Notes: generated by a model not told the origin, from the sequence alone. DNA of 64,000 nucleotides from Asterias amurensis (GCF_032118995.1 NC_092649.1:20583832-20647831); one strand, 5' to 3'. Counted from the first letter of the stretch, positions 10,101-59,937 are shown. A program made the numbers and translations.

Positions 10101-11361
10101 TATCAGTTTACCTAAACATGTCATAAAACTCACCAAGTATTCACTGACAAAAAAAGATTAGTTCTTTTGAAGAGGCTTTGAGAAAAGTATCGTCACCTGT
10201 TTGACCAGTTCAGGATCAGTTGAATCTATTCTGAATCAGTAGAGTGCCCTTTATTGCAAACCCATACTCCCATTCATAAAACTGTCTCTCAAGGACATGA
10301 CACATCAGAGGTGTGTTGGCATGGACTTGGACTTCCTTTCTTTAGTGAATGTCATGCAAGTGTCTTCAATAGCAGCGCAAAAACCCAGCGACAAAACCAC
10401 AAAACAACAGCAAAGGCAAATGAAAAAGTGAAGCGAACCTAAAAAGCATTATTGACCCCTCCAAGCTTAATTTTCTCACAAAATAAAAAATCTACAAGAA
10501 TTTGTTGAAGTAATGTTTCTCAAAATCAACTAAATAAACTTTCTACTGCAGTAGTATGATTTTACCAGACTTAGTAAGTTAGTGCGGCACCATTTGACGC
10601 AATGAGATGTTAAGTGATCCCGAACTGGTCAAGGGTAAGTTGCCCCCTCAAAGAAGATTTTGATAACTTTGTCTCCTCAAAGAAACAAGATGACTGCACA
10701 GTAATTACAGGAATGTTTTTTACACATTCTTATCATTTTACATAAATATTTTTTGCCCCGGCACTCCAATTCTAAAGGTAAGAAGTTTTAACAGTGTTTT
10801 TCAACCAACATTTTTCAACAAAAAAATGACAAATTTTGCAGACAACCTTCAGGAAAACGGCCATAATTTATTTGCTGATGATGTTTGGCACCTTATTTTG
10901 GGTTTGTTGGTTTAATGGATGTTAATCTTCACATTTATCAACAGAAATTGGTAATAATGAGAAATGATATAATTATTTGGTTTTTGCAAAGTTGAAGTGA
11001 TCCCGAACTGGTCAATGATCCCGAACTGGTCAAATGACTGTATTATGGTGGACATATAAGTATAACACTATTTGGTTTGGGGAATTTTGGCTGTAATAAA
11101 ACACCCATAAACCAAACAGTGCACTGGCCACTCCTCAACTCAAGCATGAGCATTGTTAGCATGTCAAGGAATATAACCCCACTTGTTTAGACTTAGGCAT
11201 GTTTTAGGAGGAAGGCTTTAGTCATTTGGTGTCTTATCTTGATCATCATGTTCTGTTGATGGTGGGAATTAGCAGAGAAAACAAACATATTCTGTATTGG
11301 CATTTTATTTATCTCAATCAACAACAGACAAGGACAAATATACCTACCAGGTTACCCCCAT
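3917..11361 (-). CDS. MED20: Mediator complex subunit 20 (whole gene, 5 coding exons)
   Basis: MED20 is a subunit of the Mediator head module. In the known complex it pairs with MED18 and contacts MED8, helping link regulators to RNA polymerase II in the nucleus. Five minus-strand exons (11361-11348, 8254-8112, 7061-6936, 5149-5025, 4117-3917) join in frame to 202 codons plus TGA; the human protein has 212 residues. Every junction has GT/AG. Recognisable family stretches in order are the MGVTC start, a TVQQMVEMLTRR helix, NFCVDCETY, VHLMHNSEQPVTCYG, GDFVIKVGIVSIGP, VTDCWHLLNEFMQSFMG and IDTMVQYLEHFN. The start was chosen because the 14-nt first exon gives MGVT-C exactly across the splice. It is divergently arranged with SNRPF, 780 bp apart. 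Introns hold many MITEs, foldbacks and a LINE fragment, but no frame is broken. The human comparison is from memory of the family. Confidence 0.96.
4150..4519 (+). mobile_element. MITE family C, copy 1 (inside MED20 intron 4)
   Basis: The TIRs AAAGCCATTGGACACTTTCGG and ACTGAAAGTGTCCAATGGCTT bound a 370-bp element with no ORF. The same element occurs in inverse orientation at 8936-9307, sharing the internal block CATGTCATGACACGGCGAAA. It is distantly like family A. Confidence 0.85.
4520..4772 (-). mobile_element. MITE family A, copy 2, truncated
   Basis: It starts AAGGCACTGGACACT directly after the family C element and runs as the reverse complement of the family A body (ACTTGGTAACAAGCAATGG, then TTTTTTCTTTCATTAT). 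It stops where the next MITE begins, so only about two thirds is present. Confidence 0.8.
4773..4945. mobile_element. MITE with TAGACCTTATGCA ends
   Basis: TAGACCTTATGCA at the left is mirrored by TGCATAAGGTCTA at the right. The element is 173 bp and non-coding. With the two preceding elements it fills nearly all of MED20 intron 4. Confidence 0.8.
5025..5149 (-). CDS. MED20: MED20 coding exon 4
   Basis: 125 nt between acceptor CATCTAG and donor GTAAGG. It encodes GFYTPRKSARMESKGQRF and DLGDFVIKVGIVSIGPHTRG, the conserved central beta-sheet region. Confidence 0.95.
5291..5500. mobile_element. foldback element with nested hairpin
   Basis: The arms run from ACACATATTGACTGGCA through GGTAACTAGTATACG on the left, with matching inverted sequence on the right (CACTAGTTACC, then TGCCAGTCAATATGTGTT). 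The centre is a second hairpin (GAGTGACCAGAAGAGG against CCTCTTCTGGTCACTC). There is no ORF. Its outer sequence is shared with the next foldback. Confidence 0.75.
5711..5888. mobile_element. foldback element, related ends
   Basis: It begins GTGTTATAATATACAAATAT and ends ATATTTGTTTTATAACAC. The inner arms CTATGACTCCCGAGGTGATC and GATCACCGAGGGAGTCATAG enclose a smaller AGAACGCTCC hairpin. The outer ATATTGACTG motif is shared with the element at 5291-5500, indicating one family. Confidence 0.75.
6079..6174. repeat. three tandem ~32-bp hairpins
   Basis: Three head-to-tail copies of CCGTGTGCTAGTC, a short loop, then GACTAGCGCACGG. Each copy is a self-complementary hairpin; the loops read TGTCG, TTCG and TTTG. 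They sit between foldback arms in MED20 intron 3. Confidence 0.8.
6540..6915 (+). mobile_element. MITE family A, copy 3 (complete)
   Basis: Complete copy with TIRs AAAGGCACTGGACACCTTTGG and CCAATAGTGTCCAGTGCCTTT. It lies 20 bp from the MED20 exon 3 donor. Reading frames inside are family-wide by-products. Confidence 0.9.
6936..7061 (-). CDS. MED20: MED20 coding exon 3
   Basis: 126 nt between acceptor CAATAG and donor GTATGT. It encodes ASKLVHLMHNSEQPVTCYG and HIITDNHFDGIMQKLK, matching the family core. A family A MITE ends only 20 bp beyond the donor (6915), yet the donor is intact. Confidence 0.95.
7373..7734. mobile_element. MITE family B, copy 1
   Basis: The TIRs AAAGATGCTACATGTACGTC and GACATAGCATCTTT bound the element. 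Its interior has GACCCAAAAATTTTGATTTA and ATACTCTTTGAAATACCATT. The same interior recurs at 61149-61493. No ORF. Confidence 0.8.
7857..7995 (+). repeat. tRNA-derived SINE, family 2, copy a
   Basis: A tRNA-like head (A box TAGCTCAGTTGGTAGAGCA, T-arm TTGGTCCAAATC) is followed by a body TTTGTTCAACCTCAAAATCA. The anticodon loop lacks U33 and the T-arm and acceptor stems pair poorly, so it is unlikely to be a working tRNA. The inverted copy at 59395-59512 shares head and body. Confidence 0.7.
8112..8254 (-). CDS. MED20: MED20 coding exon 2
   Basis: 143 nt between acceptor TTTAG and donor GTAAGA. It encodes VCQWSVTENKTVQQ, then MLTRRIEVLGAVKTG, then NFCVDCETYQSAPTM, which aligns with the N-terminal third of MED20. 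Confidence 0.95.
8400..9465 (+). pseudogene. LINE ORF2 3' part (reverse-transcriptase C-terminus), decayed
   Basis: A 129-codon open stretch starting at 8423 encodes the end of a non-LTR reverse transcriptase. It shows NLLETNYIIF, the diagnostic KSTKFLGIFIDENLSW, and LYNSFVLPYFNYASLAWG. A stop at 8807-8809 interrupts it. Downstream the same protein continues (QKTAIRVIHGAGYLEHTSPL, HSRNLLPHKLQGLLFASAS) and ends at TGA near 9455. A family C MITE (8936-9307) is inserted in the coding part. It is 5' truncated, as is usual for LINEs, and lies antisense in MED20 intron 1. A jockey/CR1-like clade is plausible but not decided. Confidence 0.85.
8936..9307 (-). mobile_element. MITE family C, copy 2, inside the LINE
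   Basis: The TIRs AAAGCCGTTGGACCCTTTTGG and CCGAAAGGGTCCAATGGCTT, with TTTAAA at both edges. It interrupts the LINE reading frame and so inserted later. Inverse orientation to copy 1. Confidence 0.85.
9466..9895 (+). repeat. LINE 3' UTR and tail
   Basis: AT-rich sequence after the LINE stop, ending in a degenerate repeat tail (GATATGAAATAAATGTATC, GAAATGAAATGATG) typical of LINE 3' ends. Confidence 0.55.
9949..11092. mobile_element. ~1.1-kb foldback/MITE with ~70-bp TIRs
   Basis: The left end GCCAAAATTTCCCAAACC and the block CAGTCGTTTGACCAGTTC (10017) are mirrored at the right (GACCAGTTCGGG inverted near 11000, GGTTTGGGGAATTTTGGC at 11075-11092). The interior repeats GATCCCGAACTGGTCAA three times on the right side. 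The sequence starting at 10017 and ending at 11040 also has flanking TA, so a smaller element may sit inside a larger one. Confidence 0.65.
11348..11361 (-). CDS. MED20: MED20 coding exon 1 (14 nt)
   Basis: This micro-exon carries ATG plus codons for G, V, T and the first two bases of a Cys codon, followed by donor GTAGGT. The next exon supplies the third base (T), then GTT TGC CAA. Only this phase gives the family N-terminus MGVTC-V, which is strong support despite the tiny size. Confidence 0.88.
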
Positions 11362-12141
11362 GGTGTATATCTTGATAGTTGGTTCAGATATCTATAGTTA
11401 GGTATCAATTCCTGTTATTTATAACTGAATTGGACTACTCATTTTGTGTCAACCAACTTCATTTTCAGTCTGTGCATCATGTTTTTTTTTTTAGAAGCAC
11501 ACTTAGAGCTTAGTTAGAGCGCCCTCTTGCGATTTTTAAGGATGGATGAGAAACGTAGGAGGCCCTTTTCGAATACACGGCTTCAGTAGCTTTGGATTCG
11601 GCTTCAGGCTCCGTCCTCTAGTCTGAAGCTAACTCTGGCTGAGAATGTACGCAAAGCACGCGTATTGTCAAAACAGCAGCCGCGGCGCCTGAGCCGAATC
11701 TGGAGCTGAGTCCGTGGTTTAGAAAAGGGCCGTAGTCTGAACATTAGAAGTCACATTTCGCGTGTAAAACGGTCCATCCCCGGTACGTCCATCTTCACCT
11801 TTCACCTACCTAGCTATTATCGACCGCGCAAGCGCACCATACGACCAAACGTCACCCGGACCAATCAAAACACAGATATAAAAATATTACGTCACTCAGC
11901 CTTTATCCAATGAAATGATTGTATCCAATGAAATAGCTGGTTCTAAAAAAAGTACCTGTCTTTGCTTGCGCTTGGGATAAAGCAGGGGACCAGTCTACGA
12001 GAGAAACGTGGTTGTGTCGTTTTTAGCCGGCCGACGGTGGCGCATTTGTTGTCTGTGAAAAAGTGTGTGCATGTGTGTTGCTATTTTCTCGACTTAGTCG
12101 TAGATAATTTGTTTCAAAAGGTCAACTGTATCTTCTTCAAA
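11362..12141. promoter_or_regulatory. divergent MED20-SNRPF intergenic region, probable bidirectional promoter
   Basis: 780 bp separate the two start codons. The SNRPF-proximal part has three CCAAT boxes (near 11866, 11911 and 11930), a CRE-like TTACGTCAC (near 11889) and an AT-rich GATATAAAAATATT. The start codon lies in AAAATGGCGG, which matches a YY1-type motif. An unrelated MITE (11561-11731) interrupts the region. Transcription start sites are not known. Confidence 0.65.
11561..11731. mobile_element. MITE in the intergenic promoter region
   Basis: The imperfect TIRs GGCCCTTTTCGAATACACGG and CCGTGGTTTAGAAAAGGGCC bound 171 bp. The inner arms (GATTCGGCTTCAGGCTCCG against GAGCCGAATCTGGAGC) also pair. 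No ORF. Confidence 0.75.
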
Positions 12142-52679
<40,538 letters not shown>

Positions 52680-55600
52680 TGGCTTCTTGATCAGAGGCAG
52701 ATGGTTTGGACTTTTCGGATAACCATCTGAACCAAGCACAGTTTTCATCCAATCTATGTTGGTGGTGCTGACAAAACTTTGCCTGCTGAAACTGACATTC
52801 CTTATGTGACAACTTGCAGAAGAACATTATTGCAAGCTTGTGTAAATATTAATTGACCCCCTTAAAGACAATTTTGTTTTGTAAACTGAGTTAGGAAATA
52901 GAAGTTTTTGTTTTTGTAGACATTGAGTTGAGGTTTCCAAGCAGAGTGAAGGTCGTCGTGCGTATTTGTGCCGGATGGTCCAGTTTAAAACTGTTTGGAT
53001 TGTCCAAGGTCCCTAGAGAAATCTCAAATTTGTTATCCTTTATGGACCTATAAACATTATTTTCCTTTCATATGACGTGAATTTGATAACATTTCTCAAC
53101 CATGCTAAAACTAAGCAATGGGCCCTTAATGTGCTTCATGCATAACTAAAAGTTATTGACAAGCATGTAGCTAAACTGAATTTTCACTTCATTGTTACGA
53201 TGTAAGTAAACAATTAAGTAAACACTGTGAGTTTACACGGAAAGTCTGCTGCCACCTAGCGTTCAAAGGTCTCCCATTGCAATATGTTTACTGCATCATC
53301 GAGATTCCATGTAGTGAAACACAGACCAAACATCAGTGATTTTACTGACAATTTTACTAAAGTTTAGAACTCAAACTTGATGCGACACGACTTGTGTGGT
53401 AGTATTACTTTCTTGTTCTGATCAAAAGTCCAGTATTGTACCAAGGACCTTGCTGGCTTATTTAAAAACACTTTAATTTGTCCATGACATTTGCACAATA
53501 ATTCCCCCTGCCTTTTTTATTTGTAAATGAATCGTGCCTTTTGAGTTTATATGGGATTAGGTTTGAGAGTAAGGCCAAAAAGAAAGAGGCTTATTGGATT
53601 AGAAAGACCCTCTTTAATAGTTAAAAAAACCGAGTCACTGCAGTCTCGGTTCATTAATCATTGTCAACAAAGGAATACAAATGTATTGTTGGTCTTTACT
53701 GAGTCAAGCTAAGTTGCTATTGATGTCAGTCAGTACTTGTTTAAGACTCACAACAAAATTGTGGTTTCATATGGTTTTTAATAAACATTGAAGATTAAGT
53801 CACCTTTGAATGATGCTATTATTTCCTTCCGGAAAATCTTGTAGAGCTTATATTAAATTACTGATTTCCGACAACGTCGAAACGGCCCCGCTAAAATGGC
53901 GCTAAGTCTATCAATGCGTCCGATATTGAAATATGAAAAAAAACAAAAAAAACAAACATGAGTCTACCTCAAAAGCAATGAATAAAGCACCTTGTAGGAT
54001 AAAAGAGGTCGGAACAAAATAATGAAATATAGGCCTAAGTATGGAATGATTATTGTTTGAAACCGGGCGGTATTCAAAACTGCATAATGTATTTCACTAT
54101 TTGGAAATGACTATTTGGTTTTGGCGAGCAGTTAATAATAGCCCCCTGTTCAGTCTAAACGGTCACATAAGAAACTTTGCTGATAAATTGCATATCTAAT
54201 GGAAGGGGGTCGGTTGGTCCGTGTCCCCCTCCATGTTTGGCTTCGAATTAATGACTAGATAATGGGCAAATCAGACATTAACCAACTTCATAAATCAATT
54301 TCAAGGTTATGTGTAGAGCGTCAACGAAAGATATCCTGTTTACGAGCCATTTTGTGTTCCTTGCTGGATCGTAAGAGACGCAGAGCTGCCGGGCGATACA
54401 CGGCGCGCTGCCCATCGTGGGGAGGTTTCCCACGCCATGAAAGGCTCGAGTTCGCTTATTTTTTCGTACACTGATATAGGAGTACATCCACTGTACATTG
54501 TACAATGATACACTCGCATACTTAATACGATTGTTTTGCTACATAAACGGCAAGTGTGCCCCCCCCCCCCCCCCCTCACCCTCACTAGCCCACCCAAACC
54601 AGCCCCATAAATAACTAACAAGAAAATTTGTTAATGCACTTACAATGTAAGTGTTAAACTGGGTAAAAGTAATATAACACGTCTCTGGAAATGCGGTAGG
54701 TGAACAGTTCCACTATAGAGCACATATAAATGTACTATGCAATTTAATTGTTTTTCCTGGGCCCTATTATTAAAGGGAGACAGTTCTGTATCACATCAAA
54801 TTAATGGCAACGACAACTTTGGGTTATTAAAGCCTATAACAACAGCTTTCGAAATTATAAAAAAGCAGTACGGAAACATTTCACTTCGAAGTGACGTTTT
54901 TATGTTAAAAATAACAGTTTTTTAATGCCCCAAAGATTGAATCTGAGGAGTGTTTCTATCATAATGCTTCACAAAATGTGTATTCTGCATCCCAGATGAA
55001 ATAAGAGATTTTAGGAAAACTTTTACGTTAATGTGTGCCCTCGCTTACAAACTCTAGGATCCACTGTATTGTTATGTATGTAGGGAAGCAATTAAATGAT
55101 TCTGGTTATTGTGTTTTGGAAACGAATGCCACATCCCGAAGAATACACCGGTCTTATTGGCTCTTCCATGCATAGAACGTATGGATCAACATGTCCAAGG
55201 TGTGCCAAAGTTCTTGGATACGAATTACACCCGAGGAATATGCCTGTTTTTAATTTTTTAGGGATAAAATCAAAATCAATACTGTGTTCCATCGTATGAG
55301 TGTATTTCTTATTTTACATGTTCTTCGAGTTCATAAACTGGTTTACCCATGAGAAAAAGTGTACGATGTTGATTAAAAAGTATGAAAAGCTATATACAAA
55401 AGCTTTTACTCTGTAGGTGAGCCCTCGAGTCTCAATGATAAAGTTCAGGGACGACACAATATTGTATAAACTACCAATGAAGGGGGGGGGGGGGGTGGGT
55501 TCTGTACATCTTAATTAACATAAGGGATGAGACTGAAAAATCAGAGTGACTCTAGAAATTAAGCTGGATTACGGCGTCATCCCCTAATTGAGTACATGTG

Positions 55601-55951
55601 CACAATAGTGTCTTTATCGTTGCCGTCACAAAGGTTGATCTACATTCCTAAGTTAAAAGTTGACTGAATACATTACTATTGAAGTTGGTGCGCAAGATGC
55701 TCTTTGATGTTTTGTGTTCCCTTATTAAATTACTATAAGTCCATTGAACACATTTTGCCGTATACTCTGGGCGGTAATGTGACTTGTGCGATGTGTACAA
55801 AGAAGTAACCCAGTTATGGTGTAACGTAATCACTGATTTACAGTGTGTATAGACAAGTCAGTATGGCCAATCTTTTCGAGACGACACGACATACTCTAAA
55901 CCTATGGAACAACTTGTAGTTCTGAGCGCTTGAAAGATTTCTAGCGAAGAC
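52680..55951. other. SNRPF 3' UTR and intergenic DNA; no further gene seen
   Basis: Candidate poly(A) signals AATAAA at 53780 and 53981. A strong CTCF-like site lies inverted at 53243-53264. C-run at about 54559-54575 and G-run at about 55482-55499. Short frames near 54262, 54340 and 55096 show no recognisable domain, splice context or family match. Confidence 0.5.
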
Positions 55952-56947
55952 ATGGAGGATATATTAGCTCTACGTATATACAAGACTTTTGTAGGGATTC
56001 TAGGCATTTTGGGGAATAGCCTTGTTTGTCTTGTCATCTTCAAAGTACGATCAATGAAAACTCGTACGAACGCCTTCATCTTTCACCAAGCAGTTATTGA
56101 TTTATTGGGCTCTTTAATGATTCTCTTGAAGAGCGAAGTTCCTTTGCCTAGTCCGCTTCCCGATGACGCACTAGGCTGGTTTCTATGCCATGTCTGGTTC
56201 TCTAACCTCGTCTTGTTTTACTTCTTCGTCATTTCAACTTTTAACCTGTTGGTGTTGACCATGGAGCGGTACTTTGCAATCGTTTACCCCTTCAAGTATC
56301 TGGCGGTATTCATGAAGTATCCTCGCCTGAAAGTTGGGGTCATCATGGCGATTTGTTGGGTCATCGCTGCCGCTATGAAGTCGTATCTAATGTTTATCTT
56401 CATCTTACAAGATGGCGAATGCCTTTCCGTTCCAGGATCAAGGGCTGTAGGGATCATTACTGCCTTCTTCGAGTACGTCGTCCCAGTTGCTGTGATGCTC
56501 TTCGCTTACATTCGCATCAGTGTGGAGATGAAGCGGGGAGCAGCCCGTGTCGGCCCGGCACCAGCCCAGCATCTCCCCGGTGGAGCAAACGCACCAGACA
56601 TGGCCGAGTCACTCCTCCGTGCAAGGCGTAGCACCTTTAAGATGCTTCTGATCGTCTTCATCACATTCTTGATCTGCTGGACGCCGAACGAACTGATCTT
56701 CTTCATGTTTAATGTTGGCTGGCTGGATTTGGAGTTCAACGAGTGGTATTACTTGCTGTCTGTTGCAATGGTAGCAACCAACTGCTGCGCCAATCCAGTG
56801 ATCTACGCGTTCAAATACCGTCAGTTTCGCTCCGGTTTAAAGGAACTGTTCTGTCTTTGTAGAAAAAGTCGTCACAACCTTGACAGCTCATATATCGCTG
56901 CTGGTGGTTACCCAACACAGCTTCAAGAAGACATACAAACTACCTAA
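55952..56947 (+). CDS. class A (rhodopsin-like) G-protein-coupled receptor, single exon
   Basis: A plasma-membrane receptor with seven predicted helices in 331 residues, no intron. TM1 has the G-N pair (N22); TM2 has D50. C79 before TM3 and C157 in the second outer loop are placed to form the usual disulphide. TM3 ends in ERY (105-107), TM4 has W136, TM5 P178, TM6 CWTP (242-245) and TM7 NPVIY (281-285), followed by a helix-8-like RQFRSGLKELFCLC with possible palmitoylated cysteines. The N-terminus is only about ten residues and has no glycosylation site. The start ATG has context GAAGACATGG, with a TAG in frame 12 bp upstream. Ligand is unknown; intronless class A receptors of this kind are often expanded families in echinoderms (general knowledge). 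Three decayed copies of its 3' end follow. Confidence 0.93.
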   Translation: MEDILALRIYKTFVGILGILGNSLVCLVIFKVRSMKTRTNAFIFHQAVIDLLGSLMILLKSEVPLPSPLPDDALGWFLCHVWFSNLVLFYFFVISTFNLLVLTMERYFAIVYPFKYLAVFMKYPRLKVGVIMAICWVIAAAMKSYLMFIFILQDGECLSVPGSRAVGIITAFFEYVVPVAVMLFAYIRISVEMKRGAARVGPAPAQHLPGGANAPDMAESLLRARRSTFKMLLIVFITFLICWTPNELIFFMFNVGWLDLEFNEWYYLLSVAMVATNCCANPVIYAFKYRQFRSGLKELFCLCRKSRHNLDSSYIAAGGYPTQLQEDIQTT

Positions 56948-56984
56948 ATAATAACGTTCACCAATGCTTATATTTAAGTGTGAG

Positions 56985-57300
56985 TTCAAATAGCGCTAGT
57001 TTCGCTCCGATTTAAAGGACTGTGCTTTCTTTGTAGAAGACGTTGTCATGCCCAATTCTTGGTAGCTCATCTATCACTATATGTACGTGGGTATCCAACA
57101 CAGCTGCAAGAAGACGTAAACTACCTAGTAGTTCACCATCCACTGCTTTAAGTGTGAGTTGACGTACCGTCAGTTGCGCTCTTGTTTAAAGGAACTGTTT
57201 TGTCTTTGTAAAAGAAGTTACCCCAACATTGACAGCTCAATATTACGCTACTGTGGGTATCCAACACAGCTACTACCTAAATAGTATGGCTCACCATCAC
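56985..57300 (+). pseudogene. two decayed tandem copies of the GPCR 3' end
   Basis: Copy 2 (about 56985-57150) and copy 3 (about 57160-57300) repeat the last ~130 coding bases and the start of the 3' UTR of the receptor. Shared blocks are GTTTAAAGGAACTGTT, TGTCTTTGTA, GACAGCTCA, GGGTATCCAACACAGCT, CTACCTA and TTTAAGTGTGAGTT. Frames are broken and no helices precede them. Confidence 0.8.
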
Positions 57301-57305
57301 TGCTT

Positions 57306-57678
57306 TAAAGACACTGGACAGTATTGGTAATTTGCCAAAGACTAGTCTTCTCATTTGGTGTATCTCAACATAAAATAACCAACCTGTGAAAATTTGAGCT
57401 CATTCGGTCGTCGAAGTTGCGAGATAATAATGAAAGAAGAAACACCCTTGGCACACGAAGTTGTGTACTTTCAGACGCTTGATTTCAAAACCTCACATAT
57501 TCTAAATCTGAGGTTTCGAAATCTAAATTAATTTGTTTAGTTCTTTCTCGAAAACATTCGTTAGGAGGGATCCGTTTCTCGCAATATTTTTTATCATCTC
57601 TCCCCATTACTCATTACCAAGTAAGGTTTTATGGCAATAATAATTTTGAGTAATTACCAATAGTGTCCAGTGCCCTTA
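57306..57678 (+). mobile_element. MITE family A, copy 4
   Basis: The TIRs AAAGACACTGGACAGTATTGG and CCAATAGTGTCCAGTGCCC bound it. It lies between the third and fourth copies of the GPCR tail, so it inserted into the duplicated region. Confidence 0.85.
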
Positions 57679-57860
57679 AGTGTGAGTTCTAATATCGCCT
57701 GTTTCGCTCTGGTTTAAAGGAACTGTGTTTGATTGTATAAGACGTTGCCCAATTCTTAACATCTCATATTTATCGTTGACGTGGGTCTCCAACACATCTT
57801 CAAGAAGACATGTAAATTTCCTAAATATTATGGTTCACATCACTGTTTTTTGTGCGAGTT
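57679..57860 (+). pseudogene. fourth copy of the GPCR 3' end, decayed
   Basis: It begins TTAAGTGTGAGTTCTAATA and repeats TTTCGCTCTGGTTTAAAGGA, GTGGGTCTCCAACACA and CTTCAAGAAGACAT from the receptor tail. The frame is interrupted. Confidence 0.75.
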
Positions 57861-58180
57861 CATACGTTGGACGACTTTTCAAGAATGAATGTAGTCCAAG
57901 TGTGATGTGGTGTCTGCATTAACTGTTATGTTGCCTTTTTGTAGCTAATTATCAATACCTTTTTCGTCATGATTATTTGCTAATAGATTATTCAAAATGT
58001 ATTCTGCCTTTCCAACATGAATTGTACCACTTATCGAAGACTATAATGCACCACGTTATGCGGGGATTGACCTTTAAACATTTTGAGGAGCATGCAACCT
58101 TTTGTTGGCCGGCCACCAGGGCCCTTCCATTGCAAAGCTGAAGCGTGTTGCCGCTGAATGTATTGAATACATGAGTCCTT
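57861..58180. other. no gene seen
   Basis: Overlapping minus-strand frames of 135 and 120 codons cover part of this stretch and the following palindrome repeats. They have no domain and owe their length to repeated sequence. Confidence 0.5.
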
Positions 58181-58396
58181 TGTGTACGTACACAATGAGT
58201 CATTGTTGTGTACGTACACAATAAATCCAAATTTATCTTGTACATACGCAATAACTTTTCGCATACGTATAAATCTATCATATACGTACATAATAAGTTT
58301 GGAGTTACCGTGTACTTTAATATTAAGATAGTGTGTACGTACACTATAAGTTTTGGACTTTGGTTTTGATGTACATGTATTGTGTACGTACACAAT
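58181..58396. repeat. array of TGTGTACGTACACAATA palindromes
   Basis: Seven copies, exact or diverged, near 58181, 58206, 58239, 58260, 58280, 58330 and 58379. TGTGTACGTACACA is itself a perfect palindrome; spacing is 20-50 bp. Confidence 0.8.
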
Positions 58397-58573
58397 AAGA
58401 GAGATTTTAATTATTCATGTGGCGGTAATACGCTTCCGTACAAAACAGCCTTACTCTAAGTATTTATTTGTCGGTAATTGAGAACGTTTTTCAGTTTCAA
58501 AATTCAAACGCATGCTATGTATGGATGTGAATAACATGTCACATCTCTTAGTCAAAAGTATGATCTATGTACT

Positions 58574-58947
58574 TAAAGGGAAGGTTACATGTTTGGGAAT
58601 TGTCAAAGACCAGTCTTCTCACTTGGTGTATCCCATCATAAGCATACAATAACAAGCCTGTGAAAATTTGGGCTCAATCGGTCATCGAAGTTGCGAGAAA
58701 ATGATGAAAGAAAAAACACTCTTGTTGGACGAGTTTGTGTGCTTTCAGATAGGAATAAAAGACTTCTAGCTAGAAGTCTTTTATTATTTTATTGAGAAAT
58801 TACCTCTTTCTCAAAAACTAGTTACTTCAGAGGGAGTTGTTTCCCACAATGTTTTATACTATCAAAAGCTCTCCAATGCCCGTTACCAAGTCAGTTTTTA
58901 AGTTCATATTTGTTTTGAGTAACTACCAAACGCGTATATTTACTTTA
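58574..58947 (+). mobile_element. MITE family A, copy 5
   Basis: Family body present (CAAAGACCAGTCTTCTCACT, GGTCATCGAAGTTGCGAGA, CGTTACCAAGTCAG), but the terminal GGCACTGGACAC is replaced by AAAGGGAAGGTTACATG, with matching divergence at the other end. Probably a subfamily. Confidence 0.75.
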
Positions 58948-59394
58948 AAGGGTAATGTAATTTTTCGAGTAACGATGTTTTCCCATAGAATGTCAGACCT
59001 AGCTAGAACCACACAAGGTTTTTAGTGTTAAAATCACTGACTGGTTTGGTCCTTAAGGCACGTTTTTTCTCGAGGAAAAAAAAAACAACCCAGAAAGTGG
59101 GTCTTGTGGCTAAGTAATGTTGCTGATGTGGATTCAGGCACGGGCGAACTGTTTTTGTGTGTTCGTGGTGAATTCAAAGCAAATTGACTAGTGGAAGATT
59201 TGCTGTTTATTTTCATGTGAATCTGTGAAGTTTTTTAACAGGATTCTTGGAGAAATGGCCTTGCTGTGCTGGGGAAAGATATGTAAAAGATAATCCCTTG
59301 AAAATGCCATGCTGGTGCAAGTCAGACATTCGACCGACCGTGTTAAATTGTGATTACCATAACACATAATTACTCTAAGTTAACATGTGACAGT
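58948..59394. other. no gene seen
   Basis: Intergenic sequence without a recognisable exon or repeat. Confidence 0.45.
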
Positions 59395-59512
59395 TTAAAA
59401 AGATTTCGGCCAATTTAAACGAATTGGGGATGAACAAAAACACCTAGAGTGGGATTTGAACCAACAACCTCCCGATTGTTGTGCCCGCACTCTACCAATG
59501 AGGCCTGGTTGG
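59395..59512 (-). repeat. tRNA-derived SINE, family 2, copy b
   Basis: The reverse strand reads GGCCTCATTGGTAGAGTGCG and GGTTGTTGGTTCAAATCCCA (A and B boxes), then TTTTTGTTCATCCCCAATTC and TTTAAATTGG as in copy a (7857-7995). The anticodon arm does not pair as in a tRNA, so it is unlikely to be a functional tRNA gene. Confidence 0.65.
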
Positions 59513-59765
59513 TCGTCTCCCTATTCAACATCATTTATTTGGTGCCAGTTAGAACCCAAGTTTGTGAAAAAACACGTCGTTTTTGCAAAATTAATAGGGG
59601 ATTTTTGGGACGCTTGTATAGTAGCAGACTCGCCAGGTCAAATCTATTGTTTTCGGTAATCTGCGCATGTCCATCAGAACTACGTAAAAAATACTAAAAG
59701 GTGCTATGACTCGCTCTCTGTACCAGCAACGGATAATGTTAGTTTAAACAACCAGTTTATGCAGA

Positions 59766-59937
59766 GGGTGTGTTCGTTTAGCGTCCCTGGGTCGACTCCG
59801 GTCTGCCCCGGAACGTTCGAATAGCTTTGACGGGGCTCACCCGGGTCAGCCCCCAGTACCCTGCTTGTGGAGTGTGTCAGGGGCACACCCGAGTGAGCAC
59901 TGTAAGGTCGACCCAGGGAAGCTTAACCAACGCACCC
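59766..59937. mobile_element. MITE with GGGTGYGTT ends
   Basis: The imperfect TIRs GGGTGTGTTCGTTTAGCG and GCTTAACCAACGCACCC continue inward to CCCTGGGTCGAC/GTCGACCCAGGG. 172 bp, GC-rich, no ORF. Confidence 0.8.

Noticed and set aside
55096..55299. 67-codon frame with a CPRC motif (CxxC-like) as a small zinc protein
   Set aside because: Only one C-x-x-C pair, no partner pair in a plausible exon nearby, and a similar-length frame lies on the other strand.
57988..58395. Overlapping 135- and 120-codon minus-strand frames
   Set aside because: Much of each reads through the TGTGTACGTACACA array; two overlapping frames on one strand of similar length argue for repeat-driven openness.
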